NCBI GenBank assembly: GCA_023416955.1
Contig: JAEZGM010000011.1
Location: forward strand, 1-14,460
DNA: 14,460 bases
Source: Bacillota bacterium
GTDB lineage: Bacteria; Bacillota; Clostridia; Oscillospirales; Acutalibacteraceae
Direction: 5' to 3'
Each line of letters opens with the position of its first letter. Positions within the stretch are counted from its first letter, which is position 1. Both the position numbers and the translations under genes were made by a program. Below, piece after piece: positions 1 through 7,163 of the stretch. The notes below the pieces were generated by a model. That model saw nothing but the letters and a program-made list of their open reading frames with translations, was not told the DNA's origin and ran no database searches.

Positions 1-103
1 TTGCGCCGATCGGCTCGGGGTTATCTTTGAAATGCACGAACTCCATTGTCATCTGCTCGATTTTCGCGCCGGTTTTCTTGTCCACGGTATAGGTGCTGTA
101 ACG
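1..103. repeat. Terminal direct repeat, left copy (103 bp)
   Basis: Bases 1-103 are identical to bases 14358-14460. The repeat begins exactly at the first base of the window and ends exactly at its last base, which is the usual sign of a circular contig written with an overlap. Joining the two copies makes the minus-strand NTF2-like reading frame continuous, as expected for a true circle or tandem unit. A genuine flanking repeat of a mobile island is possible but less likely. Confidence 0.95.
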
Positions 104-211
104 AATTGCGGCCCAATCGTCCACAACAAGCATGTTGTAGAACTTGCCCAGTTCCATATCGTATACAGAGAACAGTTTCCCCAGCACTACAATCTTTGAC
201 CGAATTTCGTG
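1..211 (-). pseudogene. NTF2-like/SnoaL-type protein remnant, upstream part
   Basis: Read on the minus strand, 211 to 1 is open after a TAA at 214-212. It encodes the upstream part of an 86-codon frame that ends at 14308 if the window ends are joined. The joined product includes short stretches such as YNMLVVDDWAAIRY, MEFVHFKDNPEPIG and VIEGWALSD, which resemble the second half of NTF2-like/SnoaL-fold proteins (usually about 120-150 residues). There is no ATG with a ribosome site: the only early starts are a GTG and an internal ATG with nothing convincing upstream. The N-terminal third therefore appears to be missing. The function of the intact ancestor is unknown, and the family call is by eye, so only moderately sure. 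Confidence 0.5.
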
Positions 212-256
212 TTACATTTTTATTAAAATGGCTGTTTTTAAGTCTAAGATAGCATA

Positions 257-273
257 AAATAGTTCAACTATTT
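257..273. promoter_or_regulatory. AT-rich palindrome, possible operator
   Basis: AAATAGTT and AACTATTT form a perfect 8-bp inverted repeat around a single central C. It lies about 45 bases upstream of the minus-strand NTF2-like remnant, in an AT-rich stretch. On the minus strand this stretch has weak promoter-like boxes (TTAACA, then TATTTT about 16 bases later). It could be the operator of a promoter that once served that gene. No cognate regulator is identified. Confidence 0.3.
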
Positions 274-369
274 AGATTGTTAAAACACGAGAAAACCAGC
301 ATGAATGCTGAATTTCAGCACTTATGCGGGTTTCTTGCTTGGTCCGCCCGGAGGGATTACAGCCCTTAG

Positions 370-834
370 TTGATCCGCCTTCTGAACGATTACGACCTTT
401 TCTGCGTGAAAAAGGGCGCGACCTTTCTGACCTCCTTCCCGCCGTTCCTCGATGAATCGCTCGCCGCGGGGCAGGGTCACTTCAACGACGTGCAGAATTA
501 TCTCTCCGGCAGGCTGAAGGCGCCCGTAATCACCAAAATCGGGGAGCGGGACCTGCCGCGCCGGTATTTTTACGATAACGTCACCCACTGCAATACGGCG
601 GTGGCGGAAAAAGTGACGAAGGATCTGGCAAACGAGATCCTGACCTATCTGAACCGCGGCGCGCCGAAGGCCGCCGCTCCGGGAAAGATCAAAAGAATCG
701 TCGTTCCGTCGAAACAGGCAGGGCGGATTGTTCTGATCAAGGCCAAGACGCCCGTCCGTCCGGCCCGCCAAAAGGCTTTGGGCACGTCGAAGCAAGCGAA
801 AAAAATGAAACCGCTCCGGGGCAAGCGGGCCTGA
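370..834 (+). pseudogene. SGNH-hydrolase-like C-terminal fragment
   Basis: This open frame of about 154 codons starts right after an in-frame TAG with no ribosome site, so it is probably the 3' end of a longer gene. The region around residues 72-95, with RRYFYDNVTHCN and then a helix rich in Lys and Glu, resembles the last block of SGNH-fold proteins. There an Asp and His a few residues apart complete the catalytic triad. The block with the nucleophile serine is absent. Residues 97-154 form a basic tail rich in Lys, Arg, Ala and Pro. The stretch is GC-rich compared with the operon downstream. It lies just before the murT fragment on the same strand. The family call is by motif shape only; it could be another hydrolase or a surface-polymer protein. 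Confidence 0.4.
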
Positions 835-902
835 AAACGGATCCATCCCCGATGAAACAGGTTTCTTGCGGGGGCCTTGGGCGTGAAAAGAAGTGCGGTT
901 GA

Positions 903-1276
903 ATGTCCGGCAGGAATAACAAGACGGATTTGAGGGGCATGGCGGCTGTTTTCGCCGCCAAAGGGGCCAAGCGGATTCTGCGTCGCTTTGGCCGCGCAGG
1001 GACCAGCCTGCCGGGGAAAGCGGCGATGCTGATCGACCCGCGGACCTGCCCAAGCTCTCTTCCCGCTTCCGCGTGATTGCGGTGACGGGCACGAACGGGA
1101 AGACCACCACCACGGCGATGATCTCGAAGATTTTCGACGCGAACGGCGTGCGCCATATCACAAACGGAAGCGGCGCGAATATGGTCACCGGGATCGCGAC
1201 GGCGTTCGCGGAAGGCGTGAACCTCCGCGGGGAAGCCTCCTGCGGCTGGGCGGTGCTCGAGATCGACGAGGCTTGA
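903..1276 (+). pseudogene. murT: murT 5' fragment, frameshifted and truncated
   Basis: MurT is the Mur-ligase-like subunit that works with GatD to amidate the D-glutamate of lipid II in Gram-positive bacteria. The fragment begins with an ATG at 903, and the N-terminal region reads GRAGTSLPGKAAMLIDP. A one-base loss near 1040 then shifts the frame. The new frame continues with the Walker-type P-loop VTGTNGKTTTT and then NGSGANMVTGIATA, both typical of MurT. The frame ends at a TGA at 1274 just after VLEIDEA, about 115 codons into a protein that is usually over 400 residues. The central ligase domain, the zinc ribbon and gatD are missing. A sequencing error could explain the frameshift but not the truncation. 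Confidence 0.8.
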
Positions 1277-1373
1277 AGACAAGGCAGTATTATTTTCCCC
1301 GCGGATAGAAATTCAGATGAAGGGGCATATTAGATTACAGCTTGCAGTGACTAGCGTAAAATTTAGATAATAT

Positions 1374-1397
1374 AAATAAAATTATTATATTTTATTT
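1374..1397. repeat. AT-only inverted repeat upstream of the licT promoter
   Basis: AAATAAAAT and ATTTTATTT are perfect 9-base arms around a 6-base TATTAT centre. The repeat ends 14 bases before the predicted -35 box of the operon promoter. It may be an UP-element-like AT tract, a regulator site, or a weak end for transcription from the left. The sequence alone does not separate these. Confidence 0.35.
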
Positions 1398-1411
1398 ATG
1401 ATTATTGTCTA

Positions 1412-1440
1412 TTGATATGCTGAAGCGAAAAGATTATAGT
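1412..1440 (+). promoter_or_regulatory. Sigma-A-like promoter of the PTS operon
   Basis: TTGATA at 1412-1417 and TATAGT at 1435-1440 are separated by exactly 17 bases and lie in AT-rich DNA. Transcription would start near 1447, so the leader RNA would carry the antiterminator site at 1465 and the terminator at 1484-1520. This is the expected layout for a BglG/LicT-controlled transcript. No clear catabolite-responsive (cre) element was recognised nearby. Confidence 0.7.
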
Positions 1441-1464
1441 TAAATGTATAAAAAGTTAACAAAC

Positions 1465-1493
1465 GGATTGTGACTGGTAATGCAGGCAAGACC
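1465..1493 (+). promoter_or_regulatory. Ribonucleic antiterminator (RAT) for LicT
   Basis: The stretch beginning GGATTGTGACTGG and ending CAGGCAAGACC closely follows the RAT consensus bound by BglG/LicT/SacY proteins. Its last ten bases overlap the left arm of the terminator hairpin at 1484-1516, so the two RNA structures exclude each other. Bound LicT would stabilise the RAT and let transcription continue into licT and the downstream genes. Confidence 0.9.
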
Positions 1494-1520
1494 ACTTGGA
1501 AAAAGTGGTCTTGCCTTTTT
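1484..1520 (+). terminator. Leader terminator controlled by antitermination
   Basis: A perfect 14-bp stem (AGGCAAGACCACTT with its complement at 1503-1516) closes a GGAAA loop and runs into a T tract. The left arm shares bases with the RAT. It lies between the promoter and licT, so it is a conditional leader terminator and not the end of a gene. Confidence 0.93.
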
Positions 1521-1553
1521 ATTTTCTAACTAATTTGAAGGCGTGGAATCTGT

Positions 1554-2387
1554 ATGACGATTAAGAAAATATTGAATAATAACACAATCGTTACACGGAA
1601 TACCAAAGGACAAGAAATCGTCGCGATGGGCAGCGGTATCGGTTTTCGCAAAAAACCTGGTGATGAAATTGATCCGCGTCAGATTGATAAAATCTACACC
1701 CTGTTGGACCAAAGCATCTCTTCCAAATTTCAGATGATGCTTGCCGAGATTCCCATGGAGCACATGCTTTTGTCCGAACGAGTGATTGATTATGCGAAGA
1801 TACACCTAAAGAAGAAATTAAACGACTGCATCTATGTGACGCTCCCCGATCACATCTCCACCGCGATTTTCAGATACAAAGAGAACGTGATTCTGGAAAA
1901 TCCGCTTCTATGGGACATCAGACGCTTTTATCCTGATGAATTTGCTGTTGGGCTGAAGGCGAACCAAATCGTTCTGAAGGAAACCGGCATTAAATTCATA
2001 GAAGACGAAGCAGCTTTTATCACCATGCATTTTATCAATGCCGAATTGAACGGGCAGATGAAAAACACCTATAGTATGACCCAGATCATACAGGAGGTCT
2101 GCACGATTGTAAAAGAATATTTTCACATGGAGTTTGATGAGTCGTCCTTAAACTACTCCCGCTTTATCAACCATCTTAAATTTTTTGCACAACGTCTTCT
2201 GATGGGTGGACATTATAAGGATGAGGACGACGATTTGCTTGAGGCCATCAAATGCAAGCATCAGGATGCACTTCAGTGTGCCGAAAAAATCCGGAAGATG
2301 ATCTTAGAAGAATACCAATACGATCTCGGCAGGGAAGAGCTTCTATACTTAACTGTTCATATCTCACGCATCACTCGGCCCCCTTAA
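1554..2387 (+). CDS. licT: LicT/BglG-family transcription antiterminator
   Basis: This RNA-binding antiterminator is predicted to bind the RAT in its own leader and allow read-through when the operon's sugar is present. It is 277 residues, the same length as Bacillus subtilis LicT. Residues 1-56 form the co-antiterminator RNA-binding domain (MTIKKILNNN start), 65-170 form PRD1 and 171-277 form PRD2. The four regulatory histidines fall at His100 (LPDH), His159 (TMHF), His207 (FINH) and His269 (TVHI), matching LicT numbering. In the known mechanism the EII permease inhibits through PRD1, and HPr(His-P) activates through PRD2. The permease and an HPr are both encoded downstream, so the loop may be local. 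The start is ATG 1554 with a modest AAGG/GTGG stretch upstream. It is the first gene of the operon, with 166 bases before the GH1 gene. Confidence 0.95.
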   Translation: MTIKKILNNNTIVTRNTKGQEIVAMGSGIGFRKKPGDEIDPRQIDKIYTLLDQSISSKFQMMLAEIPMEHMLLSERVIDYAKIHLKKKLNDCIYVTLPDHISTAIFRYKENVILENPLLWDIRRFYPDEFAVGLKANQIVLKETGIKFIEDEAAFITMHFINAELNGQMKNTYSMTQIIQEVCTIVKEYFHMEFDESSLNYSRFINHLKFFAQRLLMGGHYKDEDDDLLEAIKCKHQDALQCAEKIRKMILEEYQYDLGREELLYLTVHISRITRPP

Positions 2388-2414
2388 TTCCGAGTAAACG
2401 GGATCGTAATGGTT

Positions 2415-2434
2415 CGTTCAGCAAAGGCTGGACG
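2415..2434 (+). other. Intergenic RNA hairpin between licT and the GH1 gene
   Basis: Bases 2415-2422 and 2427-2434 form an 8-bp stem (one T-G pair) around an AAAG loop. It sits just after a GGATCGTAATGG stretch that faintly recalls the 5' end of the upstream RAT. No T tract follows directly, so it is not a clear terminator. It may be an mRNA-stability or processing hairpin, or a decayed second antiterminator site. Confidence 0.35.
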
Positions 2435-2553
2435 GCGGAAGACTATTTTCTGTTTTAAGGCGTGTCCCAAATTTAAAACCTATGGAGTAGGCACGTGATT
2501 CCATTTTTGTAATGTGTTTGTACTTAATATTTAAGGGAGGTATATACGGAATT

Positions 2554-3963
2554 ATGAGGAGCAGTAAAGAATTCTTATGGGGGTCCGCAACAGCAGCCTA
2601 TCAATGTGAGGGGGCATGGAACGAAGATGGAAAGGGTTTCAATGAATGGGATGTTTTCAATCATGAAAGCCCACTAAATATTCATCATGAAGATGGCGAC
2701 GTCGCCAGTGATTTTTATCACAGATATGAAGAAGATATCGATTTCTTGGCAAAAGGCAATCAAAATACTTATAGATTCTCGATTTCATGGGCCAGAATAA
2801 TGCCAAAAGGAATAGGGGAGATCAATCCTAAGGGCATTGAGTTTTATAATAATGTAATTAATTATTGCCTTCAACAAGGAATTACTCCCAATATAACCCT
2901 ATTCCATTATGATCTCCCAAATGAAATGGCTAAAATAGGTGGATGGGAGAATAAAAAAGTTGTGGATGCTTTTCATGAGTATGCAAAAGTATGCTTTAAA
3001 AATTTTGGGGATCGGGTCAAGATCTGGTCCACCATCAATGAACCGAGGTATTATGCTTATTGCAGTTATGTAGTAGGAAACTATCCCCCAAACGTTAGGG
3101 CTGATTTCGACCGCTTTTGGAGAGTTCTTTACAATCTGATGCTTGGAAGTGCGAAAGCAGTTCAAAGCTATAAAGCACTGGGAATGGACGGAATCATTGG
3201 TATCGTTCATGACAATGGAAACGTGGAATTAGACCCTCATACCAAAGAAAAAGAATCCGTAAGATTAAGGGCAGATATATTTTACAATCGAATGGTTTTG
3301 GATACTGCCTTGCTGGGCAGGCTGCCTGATAAACTGGATGAAGTATTAAAAGATAACGGTGTAGATGCATCTTTTCTTCATGAAGAAGACCTTCCCGTAT
3401 TTGAACAAGGCAAAATAGACTATATCGGACTGAATGTTTACAACCGACAATATGTAACAGATTACTCCCAGGGAGGAACAGAGATATTTCACAATAATGT
3501 GGGGAAAGATTCAGCGTGCAAAGAGGGCATTCGTATCAAGAATATGTTTGGAACTTCTTTTGATCCTAATGTAAGGCGTAATCTCTGGGGAAGAGAAATT
3601 TATCCAAGATGTATGTATGATTGCCTGATGGAAATTAAAGAAAGATACGGGGACATATTGGTTTATATTACAGAAAACGGGCATGGCCAATACGAGATTC
3701 CCGACGATAACGGCTATGTAAAAGATACTGAAAGAATAAAAATATGTGAGGAATTTATTCATTACATGTTGAAAGCAAGAGAAGAAGGAGTTAACGTTCA
3801 GGGTTATTACATGTGGTCGACAATGGATCTCTATAGCTGGATTAACGGCTACGAAAAGAGATACGGTCTTGTTCGGGTGGATTTTGAAAATAACAATAAT
3901 CGTATTCCCAAAGAAAGTTATTACTGGTATAAGGATTTTATAGCGGCGAAGAGGGAAATCTAG
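2554..3963 (+). CDS. GH1 family (6-phospho-)beta-glucosidase
   Basis: A cytoplasmic retaining glycosidase predicted to split the phosphorylated beta-glucoside delivered by the PTS into glucose 6-phosphate and an aglycone. The start chosen is ATG 2554 (MRSSKEFLWGSATAAYQCEG, the normal GH1 N-terminus) behind GGGAGG, giving 469 residues, usual for the family. The open frame extends 14 codons upstream but has no family match there. The acid/base Glu163 lies in INEP (161-164) and the nucleophile Glu374 in ITENG (372-376). The sugar-binding FHYDLP motif is at 117-122. Near the C-terminus, residues 421-438 read WSTMDLYSWINGYEKRYG. They combine the Trp typical of plain beta-glucosidases with the K-x-Y pair that holds the 6-phosphate in phospho-glucosidases. 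The PTS neighbours favour a 6-phospho substrate. Confidence 0.92.
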   Translation: MRSSKEFLWGSATAAYQCEGAWNEDGKGFNEWDVFNHESPLNIHHEDGDVASDFYHRYEEDIDFLAKGNQNTYRFSISWARIMPKGIGEINPKGIEFYNNVINYCLQQGITPNITLFHYDLPNEMAKIGGWENKKVVDAFHEYAKVCFKNFGDRVKIWSTINEPRYYAYCSYVVGNYPPNVRADFDRFWRVLYNLMLGSAKAVQSYKALGMDGIIGIVHDNGNVELDPHTKEKESVRLRADIFYNRMVLDTALLGRLPDKLDEVLKDNGVDASFLHEEDLPVFEQGKIDYIGLNVYNRQYVTDYSQGGTEIFHNNVGKDSACKEGIRIKNMFGTSFDPNVRRNLWGREIYPRCMYDCLMEIKERYGDILVYITENGHGQYEIPDDNGYVKDTERIKICEEFIHYMLKAREEGVNVQGYYMWSTMDLYSWINGYEKRYGLVRVDFENNNNRIPKESYYWYKDFIAAKREI

Positions 3964-4039
3964 AAGCCCGTCTGGCATAGTTGAATTTCGGTAACACACT
4001 GATAAATTTCAGTGAAAAATAGTGGGGAGGAAAAATAAA

Positions 4040-5455
4040 ATGAAATATGTCGAGATGTCAAAGCAGGTATTGGAACACGTCGGCGGTATCAAAAACTTAA
4101 ATCAGGTTGAACGCTGCGCCACTAGACTCCGGTTGCACTACAATAATAAGAAATTTGTAGATGAGGAGGCCTTGAAAGGAATTGAAAATGTCGTGGGCGT
4201 TGTCAGCAAAGCCGGACAGGTCCAGATTATCATTGGCCCTGATGTCAACGAAGCATATAACGACTTCTTAGATGTATCAGGGTGGAAAGAAGGACAGAAT
4301 AGTCAGGAGCAAGTTTCAGAAGAAGAACCGGAAGCAAAAACGGCGATGTACTATGTAAATAAGTTTGGCAACTTCATGGCTGCAATTTTCATGCCAATTG
4401 TTCCCGCATTGATTACAGGCGGACTGATTCTTGCAATCAAAAACTTGCTGGTCAACTACTTAAAAGTTAATATGAATTCTGGCACTGCGGTAATTATGAC
4501 TGCGATTTTCAGCGCTGCCTTTACTTATTTCCCGGTGTACATAGGATTTATGATGGCAAAACGGTTGAAAATGGAACCGATTATGGGAGCTCTTCTGGGC
4601 GCGCTGCTGGTCAGCCCAAGTATTAGCGGCATAAAAGGATTAAGCTTTTTGGGAATCGGGATTCCAATGGTAAAGTATGGAAGCAGTGTGTTGCCTATTA
4701 TGCTTGGCGTCGGGTTCATGTATTTTGTGGACAAATTCTTCGGGAAGGTTATTCCAGAAGCAGTAAGATATTTTTTGAAACCGTTATGCACAATGATCAT
4801 TGTGGCCCCCATAACATTGCTTGCTTTAGGGCCCATCGGAACGATTTTAAGTGGATATGTAGGAAATGGAATTACAGGATTAATGAAGGCGATTGGCGGA
4901 GTGGCCATGCCAATCTTCGCTGCGGTTTACCCCTATATGGTTATGTTAGGGCTGGACAAAGCTACGACGCCGATTGGATTCAACAGCATTGCAGCGGTCG
5001 GATATGACCCGGTCATCATGGTCATGGGATTCATCTCTAACTTGTGTGTCGGCGGAAGTGCGTTAGCGGTAGCTACTACAATTAAAAATGATAAAAGTAA
5101 GAAGGGCATGATCGCTTCTTTCGGGATGACAGCACTTTGTGGAGTTACAGAGCCTGCGTTCTATGGTTCCCTGATCATGAGGCCCAAAATATTGATCGGC
5201 ACTGCAATCGGAGCTGTAAGTGGTGGTTTAGTTGCCGGCATCTTCGGATTAAAGAGCTATATTATGGGGGGATGCCCGGGCTTATTAACGCTTTTGTTCT
5301 TTATTGATAAGGAAGGCCATTTGGGAAACCTGGTTCTAGCCTTGATAGTGGCGGTTGTTTCAGTTGTCGTTTCTTTTGTCGCAAGCAAGATTATTCTCTT
5401 TAAAACAGAACCAAATGGAACAAAAGAAGTCAAAAAAGCGAAAGTCATGCCCTAA
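4040..5455 (+). CDS. PTS EIIBC permease, glucose/beta-glucoside superfamily
   Basis: A membrane sugar permease that imports and phosphorylates its substrate. It starts at ATG 4040, 9 bases after GGAGG, and is 471 residues long. Residues 1-80 form the EIIB domain with the phosphorylated Cys26 (NQVERCATRLR). A linker rich in Glu and Gln (80-100) leads to the EIIC domain (about 105-455) with many hydrophobic segments and the sugar-binding GVTEP motif at 368-372. Beta-glucoside EIIs usually carry a fused C-terminal IIA of about 150 residues. Here that is absent and a separate EIIA is encoded three genes downstream. The loop around residue 304 reads GLDKATTPI where relatives usually have GLHW or a similar His-containing motif followed by PI, hinting at an unusual substrate. 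It follows the GH1 gene by 76 bases. Confidence 0.93.
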   Translation: MKYVEMSKQVLEHVGGIKNLNQVERCATRLRLHYNNKKFVDEEALKGIENVVGVVSKAGQVQIIIGPDVNEAYNDFLDVSGWKEGQNSQEQVSEEEPEAKTAMYYVNKFGNFMAAIFMPIVPALITGGLILAIKNLLVNYLKVNMNSGTAVIMTAIFSAAFTYFPVYIGFMMAKRLKMEPIMGALLGALLVSPSISGIKGLSFLGIGIPMVKYGSSVLPIMLGVGFMYFVDKFFGKVIPEAVRYFLKPLCTMIIVAPITLLALGPIGTILSGYVGNGITGLMKAIGGVAMPIFAAVYPYMVMLGLDKATTPIGFNSIAAVGYDPVIMVMGFISNLCVGGSALAVATTIKNDKSKKGMIASFGMTALCGVTEPAFYGSLIMRPKILIGTAIGAVSGGLVAGIFGLKSYIMGGCPGLLTLLFFIDKEGHLGNLVLALIVAVVSVVVSFVASKIILFKTEPNGTKEVKKAKVMP

Positions 5456-5556
5456 TTGCTTTTGATGGGAACATCGATGTTTCTTTGAAAAGCTATCATG
5501 AAAGATAAAACAGATAGGATGAAATCATTCTAACACTGTCTATGAGGTGAAATGTC

Positions 5557-7005
5557 ATGAAAGTATTAATTGCGCGGTTTGTTCTCGAATCCAATGCAAA
5601 CATTCCGTATAAGAGCAATCTGGAGAATTTTAATCTTTTATTCGGGGAAGATTGCATTCGAGAAATGAAATGTAAAGAGGTGTTTGCGAAAGCAGGAGTT
5701 GAAATTATCCCCTCCATTTATGCAAACGCGGGAGCCGGCGGCGTTCTAGAGAAAACCGCATTTTACTATATTGAAAAGAGAATTTTGGATGATGTCAAAA
5801 AACACATTCATGAAATCGATGGAATATTTCTTCACTTGCATGGAGCAAGTGAAGTCGCGGACTTGGAAGGCGGCTCAGGTGATCACCACATTTTGAAGAT
5901 GGTTCGTAGGCTGGTTGGTCCTTACTTGCCAATTGCGGTGGTTTGTGATCCTCACGGTAACCTCTCTAAAGAATATGTAGAGAGCACAACACTGATTCGC
6001 GCTTATCGCAATTCTCCGCATACAGATATGATGGAAACAATTGAGATTGTTTGTGAAAAGTTGGTTGCCCTGCTGAAGAATCGCCAAAATATCACGCCGG
6101 TATATCGTAAATTACCGATGATTCTCGGCGGTGAGCAGAGCGTCTCCGCTGATGAACCGGTAAGATCCATCAATCAATATCTGGATAAATTAGAAAAAGA
6201 TCCAAGAATCCTGAGCTGTTCCTGGCACGTAGGATACATCCGTCATGATTGCGATGTTGCAGGGTGCGGCATTGTTGTCGTTCCAGCAACGGAAGCCGAC
6301 CAGGAATATGCGAATGAAATCGCGGACCAATTGGCAGAGTATGTATGGGATAAACGTCATGAATTCCACTATACCGGCTTAACTGCGCAGCCGGCAGAAG
6401 CGCTGAAAACGGCAATGGAATTTGAAGGAAAACCCGTGTTCATCACTGATTCGGGAGATAATGTAACATCCGGTACTATGGGATGCAATACCTTTTTATT
6501 GCGTCAGGTGTTGGCACTTGACAGTGAGAATTACAAGAAATTTTTGTTTGCCAGCATCAATGATACAGAAACGTTAGCGGAGTTGACCGGATGTGAAGTT
6601 GGAGAGAAAACATCAATTTCTCTGGGGGTGAATTTTGATGAGCTGTCTGCAAAAGTGGATTTGGACGTTATAGTCAAAGCAAAAGGATATTTGGCCGGCT
6701 ACGCTTACGTAGAGGAAAAAAATTACGGAAATTGCATTACCGTTAGCGTCAAAGATAGGTCAATCGACATTATCGTTTCGGAAAACAGTCATCCTTTTGT
6801 GGAATTACACCAGTTCAATGCCGCCGGCCTCCACTATGAAGACTATGATATCATTGTTGTCAAACAGGGATATATTTTCCCCGAATTAAAGGCGGAGGGG
6901 AAATTAAGCGTTATGTCACTGACCCAGGGGGCGACGTTGCAGGATACATCAAAACTTCCATTCAAACGCATTATGCGCCCCATGTTCCCTATTGATGATA
7001 TTTAA
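5557..7005 (+). CDS. M81 (MlrC-like) family metallopeptidase
   Basis: This belongs to the MlrC/DUF1485 family, named for the enzyme that breaks linearised microcystin at an amide bond. Members are predicted zinc-dependent hydrolases of unusual peptides or amides. It is 482 residues, the normal two-domain length. The N-terminal domain (1-285) starts MKVLIARFVLESNANIP and carries the conserved HLHG (92-96), CDPHGN with Asp131 and His133, and the SPHTD motif with His155. Asp131, His133 and His155 are the likely metal ligands. The C-terminal domain begins near 293 with FITDSGDNVTSGTMG, typical of MlrC_C. No signal peptide is seen, so it should act in the cytoplasm. Start ATG 5557 follows GAGG by 9 bases. 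Position inside a PTS/glycosidase operon suggests it acts on the aglycone released by GH1; that substrate is not known. Confidence 0.9.
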   Translation: MKVLIARFVLESNANIPYKSNLENFNLLFGEDCIREMKCKEVFAKAGVEIIPSIYANAGAGGVLEKTAFYYIEKRILDDVKKHIHEIDGIFLHLHGASEVADLEGGSGDHHILKMVRRLVGPYLPIAVVCDPHGNLSKEYVESTTLIRAYRNSPHTDMMETIEIVCEKLVALLKNRQNITPVYRKLPMILGGEQSVSADEPVRSINQYLDKLEKDPRILSCSWHVGYIRHDCDVAGCGIVVVPATEADQEYANEIADQLAEYVWDKRHEFHYTGLTAQPAEALKTAMEFEGKPVFITDSGDNVTSGTMGCNTFLLRQVLALDSENYKKFLFASINDTETLAELTGCEVGEKTSISLGVNFDELSAKVDLDVIVKAKGYLAGYAYVEEKNYGNCITVSVKDRSIDIIVSENSHPFVELHQFNAAGLHYEDYDIIVVKQGYIFPELKAEGKLSVMSLTQGATLQDTSKLPFKRIMRPMFPIDDI

Positions 7006-7163
7006 GAACGCCTTTAATTCATTTTCCAATGTCGGCATAAACCCATGTTTACCCAGACCGCTTCATCTATATCCCCCGTCAGGTCCTAGATGGCGCATAA
7101 TAAGGTTCCAGTATACTAAGCAAATATCGTCTGAAAATCTTAATTGTAGGAGGATCATATAGA

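Noticed and set aside
322..1282. Two long minus-strand open frames opposite the SGNH and murT fragments
   Set aside because: They are low-complexity Arg/Pro-rich shadows of GC-rich plus-strand coding sequence, with no motifs or ribosome sites.
1374..1397. AT palindrome as a rho-independent terminator for upstream transcription
   Set aside because: Stem of only A-T pairs is too weak for a terminator; kept only as a repeat.
3997..4014. Small inverted repeat CACTGA/TCAGTG between the GH1 and EIIBC genes
   Set aside because: Six-bp stem without a T tract; too short to call a terminator or operator.
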